Part shown: positions 33,034-39,321 of the stretch, in pieces
Layout: each line of letters opens with the position of its first letter
Numbering within the stretch: position 1 is the first letter of the stretch
Source of the DNA: Gammaproteobacteria bacterium
GTDB lineage: Bacteria; Pseudomonadota; Gammaproteobacteria; Pseudomonadales; Pseudohongiellaceae
NCBI GenBank assembly: GCA_009844085.1
Contig: VYCF01000044.1
Coordinates: 1-39,321, forward strand
Direction: 5' to 3'
DNA length: 39,321 nucleotides
Notes under the pieces: generated by a model
What the model was told of the DNA's origin: nothing
What the model saw: the letters and a program-made list of their open reading frames with translations, nothing else
Database searches by the model: none
Made by a program: the position numbers and the translations under genes

Positions 33034-36000
33034 ATGGATAAAAAGAAGTATCGGCTTGGCTTGGACGTGGGCACGAATAGCCTGGGCTGGAGCGTGTTGG
33101 AGTTGGATTCCGATTCCCAACCCCGCGCCATCGTGGCGGCTGGCTCCCGGATTTTTGCGGAGGGCAGGGAAGCGAAGACAAAGGCAACTTTGGCCGCCAC
33201 CCGGCGGGAGGCAAGGTCGGCGCGGCGGCGGCGCGACCGGTTCAAGCAGCGGCAAACATTCTTGCTGAGCGAACTGGTCAATGCCGGCTTGTTCCCGGAA
33301 GCTCCCGGCGACCGACAGGAGTTGCAAAAGCGAAATCCCCTGCAACTGCGCTCCGATGCGCTGAAGAGGCAGTTGCAACCCTGGGAGGTCGGACGCGCTT
33401 TGTTCCACCTCAACCAACGCAGAGGCTTCAAGAGCAATCGAAAAGACCAAAGTGAGGAAACCAAAAACGGAGTCGTCTCGCGTTCGGCGCGACTGCTGCT
33501 TGAGGAAATGGGGCTGATTGGACCTGAGCTAGACAACGAAGAGTACAAGAAGTTGTCGCCGGCAGAGAAAAAACGTATCCGCGGAGACGAGGCGCGGACG
33601 CGCAAGGAGGCATTGGAGAAACTAAACGAACGGAAGGATTTGAGCTATGGCTCGTTTCTTTATCAAAGACAGCTTCGCGGCGAGCGCACGCGCGCCCGCC
33701 CAGGCGCCGCCCGCGACGACAAACTCTACGATGTATACCCGACCCGCGAATTGTACGAGGACGAATTTCAGAAAATCTGGCAGTCCCAGGCGGCATTTCA
33801 TCCGGAATTGATGACTGTCGCCGCGAAAGAGAGAATCCACAGGGCAATTTTCCACCAAAGGCCGCTCAAGCCGCAGAAGCGCGGGATATGCGCCTATATG
33901 CAGGATGAACACCGCACTTTTCGCGCCTTGCCCAGTTTTCAGCGCTATCGCATCCATCAGGAGGTCAACAGCCTGGAATGGTGGTATCTCGGCGAGATCA
34001 AAAAGGTGCGCGACTATCCCGAAGCAAGGGATGAAATCGTCCACTTGCTGGAAAACGTTTCCACCGCAAACGGGCAAGTAACTTTTGGCATAATGAAAAA
34101 CGTGTTGAAACGTTTGCGTATCGCAGAGGGCGTTTTCAAGTTCAACTTTGAAACAGAAAAAAGAAAGGGATTCGATGGGAATTCGACCAGCAAATTGATG
34201 AGCCACGAGGACAGGATTGGACCCACATGGCACGATTGGCCGCTTGAAAAACAGGATGAATTCATCGATACCATCCTGAATGGAACACCGCAACACCAGG
34301 AACGCGACCGCAACAGGTTGGCTGGAATTGAGCCGACTTCCTCGCCGGACGGAGCGAAAGACGATGTGGAGGTTCGCGCCTATCTGTGTGAACGATTCAA
34401 ACTGCCCGAGCACATTGCGGATAACTGCGTAAATTCACGGCTAAAGGACGATACAGCCAGCATTTCGTTGCGGGCGGCGACGCTCATGCTTGCAAAGATG
34501 CGGGATGGTTTGATCGATGCCGAAACGGGGGAAGTATTCCTGCCGCTGCAAAGCGAAGCCGCCTCCGCCGTGGCGCGGGAAGAGCAGAATTTCGTCGATC
34601 CGTTTCGAAGCAAAGGCGATGACGGGAAATACCGGTTGCTCGAAAAGTTGCCTTATTACGGCGAAGCTTTCCGGGACGGCAGGCACATTATTCCCGGTAC
34701 GGGGAATCCTGAAGACGACGACAAGACCCGCTGGGGCGGAGTAACCAATCCGACAGTGCATATCGCGCTGAATCAGATCAGGTTGGTCGTAAACGAGTTG
34801 ATAGAACGTTTTGGCCGTCCCGAGTCCATAGCTATCGAATTGGGCAGAAACCTGCCTTTGGGGGCCCAGAAGCGCAGGGAAATCGAAAAGGAACAATCGG
34901 ATAATCAGGCCAGAAACGAGTCATTTGACAAAAAACTCCGGGAACTGGGTCAGAAGCCAAACGCGGAAAACAGATTGCGCTTGTTTTTATGGCATGAATT
35001 GAGCGATGACCCGAACGGTCGCTGTTGTCCTTTTTCCGGCCAAACGATAGGAATCGCCGACCTGTTCGGCGGCAATGTCGAGATTGAGCATCTGATACCT
35101 TTCAGCCGTTCGCTGGACGACAGCCGGGCCAACAAGATCGTCTGTACGCGCGACGCAAACCGATTCAAGGGAAATCGCACACCGTTCGAAGCGTTCGGCG
35201 ACAGTCCGGCGGGATACGATTGGTCCGAGATTGCCGCGCGGGCCGAAGCCTTGCCTTCGTCCAAAGGCTGGCGCTTCAAACCGGACGCCTGGGAAATCTG
35301 GCGGCAAGGCGCGGACGGCGATTTCACGAACCGGCACTTGAACGATACCCGCTATATCGGTCGCCTGACACGCGAATACCTGGAGACAATTTGCCATGTG
35401 GACAGGATCGACATCGTCACCGGCCGGCTGACCAGCCTGCTGCGCCGCCATTGGGGGCTCAACAGCGTTTTGGACGATGGTTCCGACCGCAAGAATCGCG
35501 ACGACCATCGTCACCACGCCGTGGATGCCATTGTGGTTGGCATGACAAGCCAACCATTATTGCAAACGGTCGCCGCAAAGGCGAAAGAACTTGAATCTTG
35601 CGAGATCGACCCCGCCAGCAATCTCAATCGGTTTTTCGCCCCTGTTGACGGCCACAGAAATGCTATCGATCCGTGGAGTGGATTCAGAAACGATGTTGCG
35701 GAAGTTGTTTCGCGAATCGTCGTTTCGCACAAGGTGAGACGCAAGAGTCTCTATCAGCGTACCACTGACGGCCAGTTGCACAACGATACGGCCTACGGAT
35801 TGGTATTGAACGAAGACGGTTTGTGGACAGGAGAAGTTGTTTCGCGAAAACCGATAGCCGACTTCAAAAAATTAAAGGACATTAAGTCCATTAGAGATTC
35901 ACGGCTCAAAGAAATTTTCAAGGCAAGGTTTGAAGCCGCCGAAAAAAATGACCCAGGTTCGGGGCCGAAGGCTGTCCAGGACTTGGCAAAGAAAAAGAAA

Positions 36001-36522
36001 TTGAATATCCAACGCTTGCGCCATATTGAAAAGTTGAGCGTCATTAAGATAACAGACAGATTCGACAATGCCTACAAGGCATACAAGGGCGACAGCAACT
36101 GGGGCATTGAAATCTTTTCTTGGCCGACCGGGCAAAAAAAGGCTGGCAAATGGGAAGGCGTCATGGTCTCCCGTTTCGATGCGCACCAGAATAGATTCAA
36201 GCCTGGCGAGACTTTCAGACCCCATCCGGCGGCGCGTCTGATAATGCGCCTGCGGATCAATGATTGCGTTGAAATGCTAGTGGCAAAGGAGAGAGAGGAG
36301 AGGAGAATTTACCGACTTCAAAAGGTTTCGAAAGGTCGAATGACCTTTGCGGAAGTTCACGAAGCCAATGTGGACTCAAGAAACCGAGATAAAGAAGAGC
36401 AATTCAACTACACAACAATCGCTACGGGTTCCCTGCAATCGCGCAAGGCCAGAAAAGTTCATATCAGCCCCACGGGTTTGGTAAGTTTCGAGCAACGTCA
36501 CCCGACTCGCCAAACCGGATAG
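33034..36522 (+). CDS. cas9: Cas9 nuclease, type II-C-like
   Basis: RNA-guided double-strand DNA nuclease. Start at ATG 33034 (MDKKKYRLGLDVGTNSLGW) gives 1162 residues; another ATG lies seven codons upstream at 33013. RuvC-I aspartate D11, arginine-rich bridge helix ARRRRDRFKQRQ, RuvC-II glutamate E602 in IAIELGRN, HNH domain with H686 in VEIEHLIPFSRSLDD followed by NKIV, and RuvC-III HHAVD with H827, H828 and D831. All expected catalytic residues are present, so it should cut both strands. Size and sequence fit II-C; there is no csn2 or cas4 in the cluster. It is followed by an ATPase gene after 19 bases, then cas1 and cas2 on the same strand. Base composition is somewhat richer in A and T than the chromosomal core. 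Confidence 0.96.
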   Translation: MDKKKYRLGLDVGTNSLGWSVLELDSDSQPRAIVAAGSRIFAEGREAKTKATLAATRREARSARRRRDRFKQRQTFLLSELVNAGLFPEAPGDRQELQKRNPLQLRSDALKRQLQPWEVGRALFHLNQRRGFKSNRKDQSEETKNGVVSRSARLLLEEMGLIGPELDNEEYKKLSPAEKKRIRGDEARTRKEALEKLNERKDLSYGSFLYQRQLRGERTRARPGAARDDKLYDVYPTRELYEDEFQKIWQSQAAFHPELMTVAAKERIHRAIFHQRPLKPQKRGICAYMQDEHRTFRALPSFQRYRIHQEVNSLEWWYLGEIKKVRDYPEARDEIVHLLENVSTANGQVTFGIMKNVLKRLRIAEGVFKFNFETEKRKGFDGNSTSKLMSHEDRIGPTWHDWPLEKQDEFIDTILNGTPQHQERDRNRLAGIEPTSSPDGAKDDVEVRAYLCERFKLPEHIADNCVNSRLKDDTASISLRAATLMLAKMRDGLIDAETGEVFLPLQSEAASAVAREEQNFVDPFRSKGDDGKYRLLEKLPYYGEAFRDGRHIIPGTGNPEDDDKTRWGGVTNPTVHIALNQIRLVVNELIERFGRPESIAIELGRNLPLGAQKRREIEKEQSDNQARNESFDKKLRELGQKPNAENRLRLFLWHELSDDPNGRCCPFSGQTIGIADLFGGNVEIEHLIPFSRSLDDSRANKIVCTRDANRFKGNRTPFEAFGDSPAGYDWSEIAARAEALPSSKGWRFKPDAWEIWRQGADGDFTNRHLNDTRYIGRLTREYLETICHVDRIDIVTGRLTSLLRRHWGLNSVLDDGSDRKNRDDHRHHAVDAIVVGMTSQPLLQTVAAKAKELESCEIDPASNLNRFFAPVDGHRNAIDPWSGFRNDVAEVVSRIVVSHKVRRKSLYQRTTDGQLHNDTAYGLVLNEDGLWTGEVVSRKPIADFKKLKDIKSIRDSRLKEIFKARFEAAEKNDPGSGPKAVQDLAKKKKLNIQRLRHIEKLSVIKITDRFDNAYKAYKGDSNWGIEIFSWPTGQKKAGKWEGVMVSRFDAHQNRFKPGETFRPHPAARLIMRLRINDCVEMLVAKEREERRIYRLQKVSKGRMTFAEVHEANVDSRNRDKEEQFNYTTIATGSLQSRKARKVHISPTGLVSFEQRHPTRQTG

Positions 36523-36541
36523 CGGTTGGGAAACCATTGAG

Positions 36542-37708
36542 ATGGCCACGACAAGAAACGACAAGCTGGCGGGGCTGTTCGTGAATCCGTTCAGGCCCGG
36601 CTACGGCCAGCGTCCGCCGCATCTCGCCGGACGCAAGAACGAGATTTACGACATCTTCAAGCATGTCGGCGCCACGGCGAACGGCGAATTGGTCGCCCGG
36701 GACGTGGTGATATACGGCCCGAGAGGCTCGGGCAAAACAGCATTGCTGCGCGTGGTCGGCGAGGAGCTTGAAAAGCTTGGAGTAAACGCAACGCTGGAAC
36801 TCATGACGGCGACCGACATGCAAAGCGCGGAGGATGCCCGCCGGGAACTAATCGGAGTCGTGGGCCAACCGCTGTGGGAAGCGCTGAAACCCCAAGAGTG
36901 GGGCCTGGACTGGCGCGGAGTGCAGGCAAAGTGGCAGCGGGGCGAGCTTTCGAGAAGCGAGGTGCGCAAGGGCCTGGTGGCGAAGTGCAAAAGCAAACCC
37001 CTGATACTTTTAATCGACGAAGCGCACCTGATGTCACCTGGCGCCTGCGGCGAACTGCTCAATGAAGTGTTGACAATCAGAGGCAGGGGCGGTCCGGTCA
37101 TCGTCGTATTGGCTGGCAAGCCGAAATTGGCGGAACTGGGCAATCTCTCCGAGGTATCGTTCCTGGAACGAGGCGAAATCATGAGCCTCGGCCTGCTCGA
37201 CGAACAAAGCTCGGGCGACGCGGTGCGAATACCGTTGGGCGAAACTGGCATCGGGATTTCGGAAACGGCATTGCGTCGAGTAGTAGATGACTGTCAGGGC
37301 TACCCTCAGTTCCTGCAGTTGTGGGGCAGCGCCTTGTGGCGAAGAGCCAGCGAATCCGGCACAAACAGGTTAGACGACTCGGATGTCTCCGAGGTCGAGC
37401 CGGCGATGAGGCTGGAGCGGGAAGAAATATACCTTGGCAGATTCGCTGGCTGGAAAGGAGCGGACCGAGAATTGCTCGTGGATACTGCAAACGATCTGGC
37501 GCGCAATGGATGGGTGGAAAGACCGAAACTGGAAGCCATGGTGAAAGGACTCCTGATTCGGCAAAATCGGGAGCCCGATGACTGTGGGGCCTTGGTGGAC
37601 CAGATGGTGGAGTCCGATTTTCTGTGGCGGCCCCGAGGCCAGCCGAGAATGTTGCCCGCCTTGCCCAGTTTCGTCTCGTTTGTTGCAAATCAGGGAAGGT
37701 CGAGATAA
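36542..37708 (+). CDS. AAA-type ATPase in the cas operon (candidate II-C accessory adaptation factor)
   Basis: 388 residues. An N-terminal NPFRPGYGQRPPHLAGR segment precedes a P-loop: Walker A GPRGSGKT at residues 59-66, Walker B LILLIDEAH at 154-162 with D159 and E160, and a sensor-like stretch VIVVLAGKP near 187-194. The middle is an AAA fold of the Orc1/Cdc6-TniB-like broad group (general similarity only) and the C-terminus looks like winged helix or helical bundle. It sits between cas9 and cas1, 19 bases after cas9 and 16 before cas1, on the same strand. Canonical II-C systems have no fourth gene; II-A has Csn2 and II-B Cas4, neither of which this resembles. An adaptation role is an inference from position. 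Alternatives are an unrelated insertion or a regulator of interference. Confidence 0.8.
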   Translation: MATTRNDKLAGLFVNPFRPGYGQRPPHLAGRKNEIYDIFKHVGATANGELVARDVVIYGPRGSGKTALLRVVGEELEKLGVNATLELMTATDMQSAEDARRELIGVVGQPLWEALKPQEWGLDWRGVQAKWQRGELSRSEVRKGLVAKCKSKPLILLIDEAHLMSPGACGELLNEVLTIRGRGGPVIVVLAGKPKLAELGNLSEVSFLERGEIMSLGLLDEQSSGDAVRIPLGETGIGISETALRRVVDDCQGYPQFLQLWGSALWRRASESGTNRLDDSDVSEVEPAMRLEREEIYLGRFAGWKGADRELLVDTANDLARNGWVERPKLEAMVKGLLIRQNREPDDCGALVDQMVESDFLWRPRGQPRMLPALPSFVSFVANQGRSR

Positions 37709-37724
37709 AGCGGCTGAAATTCCG

Positions 37725-38627
37725 ATGGTTGGTCAAATTGTGGAAATAACCGAGCCGGGACATTGGCTGAAGAAATCGCGGGGGTTTCTGCAAGTTCACA
37801 ACTCAGGAGAAATGCTCGGCCAGGTTCCGCTGGACGACATTCAAACCGTGCTGGTGTCGGTTCCGGGTTGCGCGGTTTCGAGCGTATTGATGGATCAACT
37901 GGCGCAGCGCGATATACCGTTGGTGATTTGCGGAGAAAACTACCTTCCCAGCAGTTGGACTTTGCCGTTGCAAGGCGCGGTTCGTCAGTTTCGGGTGATG
38001 CGCGCCCAGGCGCAGCTTTCCGAGCCCCGGCGGAAAAGATTCTGGCAGAAAATCGTCAGGGCGAAAATCGCCAATCAGTCGGAGGTGTTATCGCGGGCAG
38101 GCAAGCCGTGCGGGGATTTGTCCCGTATGATCCGCAAAGTCAAATCGGGCGACCCGGAAAACGTCGAGGCGCAAGCCGCGCGGGCATATTGGCAACGATT
38201 GCTGGGCGAGGAATTTCGACGCGACCGCGAGGCGCCGGGACTCAATGCCGCGCTGAACTACGGGTATACGATTCTGAGAGCCTGTGTCGCACGAGGAGTT
38301 TCGGGCGCCGGATTGCATCCGAGCTTTAGCGTACACCACAAGAATCCGCGGAATCCGATGAATCTGGTTGACGACCTCGTTGAACCGTTCCGGCCCATTG
38401 CCGATTTTGTGATTTGGCAGCAAATTCAGGAATACTCGAAAGAACTGACGAATGAAGGCAAGTTGCGTTTGGCTTCCTTGTGCACGCTACCCTTGCCGAC
38501 TGAAGATGGCTTCTCGCCTCTGTCGCAGGTAGCCGTCAAGTCCTGCCGTTCATTTGCCGGATACTGTCTGGGGGAAACGGTTAACGAAGTTGTGCCTTCA
38601 CTGCCGACAACGCTCGATTCGATATGA
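37725..38627 (+). CDS. cas1: Cas1 integrase, type II
   Basis: Catalytic subunit of the Cas1-Cas2 spacer integrase. ATG at 37725 starts the family-like sequence MVGQIVEITEPGHWL; an open frame upstream is within the ATPase gene. Candidate metal ligands are E148 in NVEAQAARAYW, H204 in SFSVHHKN and the acidic residues of VDDLVEPFRP (217-220). 300 residues, usual for type II Cas1. Its stop overlaps the cas2 start as ATGA. Confidence 0.95.
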   Translation: MVGQIVEITEPGHWLKKSRGFLQVHNSGEMLGQVPLDDIQTVLVSVPGCAVSSVLMDQLAQRDIPLVICGENYLPSSWTLPLQGAVRQFRVMRAQAQLSEPRRKRFWQKIVRAKIANQSEVLSRAGKPCGDLSRMIRKVKSGDPENVEAQAARAYWQRLLGEEFRRDREAPGLNAALNYGYTILRACVARGVSGAGLHPSFSVHHKNPRNPMNLVDDLVEPFRPIADFVIWQQIQEYSKELTNEGKLRLASLCTLPLPTEDGFSPLSQVAVKSCRSFAGYCLGETVNEVVPSLPTTLDSI

Positions 38628-38965
38628 ATAGCGGAATCAGCCTCAGTCCCTATCGCATCATGTGGCTATTCGTCATGTTCGACCTGCCCGTTGGCACAAG
38701 CAGAGAGCGTAAGCAGGCGACTCGTTTTCGCAATGACTTGCTTGACCTGGGGTTTGAGATGTCGCAGTTTTCGATCTATCTCAAGTATTGCTCTTCGGGT
38801 GAAAAAGCCGATGCGATAAGCGGCAGGATTCCGCCCTTGCTGCCACCGGGAGGAAAGGTCGATGTTCTGTGCATTACCGATCGACAGTATTCAAATATGC
38901 GCAGATACCACGGTCGCAGAGCCAAAAAAACCGATGGTTCGCCGCGGCAGTTGCGCCTGTTTTAG
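38624..38965 (+). CDS. cas2: Cas2, type II
   Basis: Structural partner of Cas1 in spacer acquisition. The N-terminal ferredoxin-like strand WLFVMFDLPVG with the conserved aspartate, FRNDLLDLGFEMSQFSIYL and the later VDVLCITDRQY are typical. 113 residues. The ATG overlaps the cas1 stop, so translation is coupled. It is the last gene of the operon, followed at once by a terminator. Confidence 0.94.
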   Translation: MNSGISLSPYRIMWLFVMFDLPVGTSRERKQATRFRNDLLDLGFEMSQFSIYLKYCSSGEKADAISGRIPPLLPPGGKVDVLCITDRQYSNMRRYHGRRAKKTDGSPRQLRLF

Positions 38966-38995
38966 CCGATTCTCGTCCATGAGAATCGGTTTTTC
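38966..38995 (+). terminator. Rho-independent terminator after cas2
   Basis: Perfect 9-bp stem CCGATTCTC/GAGAATCGG with a six-base loop, followed by five T bases. It begins on the base after the cas2 stop and should end the cas operon before the CRISPR array. Confidence 0.9.
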
Positions 38996-39025
38996 CCTAA
39001 TAAATCAGCCAGTTGCGTCGTCTTC

Positions 39026-39260
39026 AGTCTAACACTCAGGAATAGGTGGCGCTAAGACAACTTTGTAGCTGCACTTCTGGAACAGCGGATGAAGTCTAAC
39101 ACTCAGGAATAGGTGGCGCTAAGACAACTGCAAATCGAGGCGGCCGCCGACGCTGAAGAGTCTAACACTCAGGAATAGGTGGCGCTAAGACAACCATCCG
39201 GTTAGGATTTACAACGATATAGACAGTCTAACACTCAGGAATAGGTGGCGCTAAGACAAC
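39026..39260 (-). CRISPR. Type II-C CRISPR array, 4 repeats and 3 spacers
   Basis: Four identical 36-bp repeats start at 39026, 39093, 39159 and 39225 on the given strand, beginning AGTCTAACACTCAGG and ending GCTAAGACAAC. Spacers are 31, 30 and 30 bases. On the minus strand the repeat begins GTTGTCTTAGC and ends GAGTGTTAGACT, closely like the Neisseria II-C repeat start GTTGTAGC and end CAGTGCTACAAT. So crRNAs are probably made on the minus strand, and the TGTTAGACT end may act as an extended -10 promoter in each repeat, as in Neisseria. No repeat follows 39260. Confidence 0.95.
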
Positions 39261-39321
39261 CGCATACGATCCAGCTTCTCCCGGTAACTCGGCTGGCGAT
39301 TGCCTGAAGCCGGACCGGGCC
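39261..39321. other. Right flank after the last repeat
   Basis: 61 bases with no repeat copy or gene. Either the array ends here with its leader side or trailer to the right, or the sequence is the start of flanking chromosome. No T-run or anti-repeat was seen. Confidence 0.4.

Overview
The window looks like part of the chromosome of a gammaproteobacterium, probably an uncultured marine or host-associated lineage. The evidence is gene order: SPOR protein-hslV-hslU-DUF971-ubiE-ubiJ, then ubiB-hisI-hisE-tatA-tatB-tatC, then a glutamine synthetase-ntrB-ntrC cluster and secB plus a YibN-type rhodanese. This set and order is typical of Gammaproteobacteria. No rRNA or tRNA gene was recognised.

Left part (1-9313). 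A sterol C-24 methyltransferase-like gene is followed after 10 bases by a sterol-oxygenase-like protein that has lost its Rieske iron-sulfur domain. Next come chorismate mutase (aroQ), the replication-restart helicase priA, a SPOR cell-division protein, the HslVU protease, a DUF971 protein, and two ubiquinone genes, ubiE and ubiJ.

Middle part (about 9314-20731). About 11 kb of accessory DNA separates ubiJ from ubiB, two genes that are normally adjacent. It holds a small two-helix membrane protein, a restriction-modification operon with two small upstream genes in AT-richer DNA, a membrane-anchored protein of uncertain fold, two exported ureohydrolase (agmatinase/arginase family) paralogs in tandem, one of which has lost metal ligands, a small membrane protein, a DUF429 protein and a TonB-dependent receptor.

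Right core (20732-32699). ubiB, hisI, hisE and the Tat export genes are followed by dtd, pip and thiI on the other strand. A eukaryote-type (GSII) glutamine synthetase then sits in the place usually held by GSI, ahead of ntrB-ntrC. Its promoter is clear: two NtrC-type dyads 31 bp apart and a full sigma-54 -24/-12 element. secB and a membrane rhodanese follow.

Right end (32700-39321). This is a type II-C-like CRISPR-Cas locus: cas9 (1162 codons), an AAA-type ATPase gene, cas1, cas2, a strong terminator, and a 4-repeat array. Standard II-C loci have only cas9, cas1 and cas2, so the ATPase, packed between cas9 and cas1 with gaps of 19 and 16 bases, is the most interesting element. It may act in spacer acquisition, much as Csn2 does in II-A, but that is inference. 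No convincing tracrRNA was found in the window.
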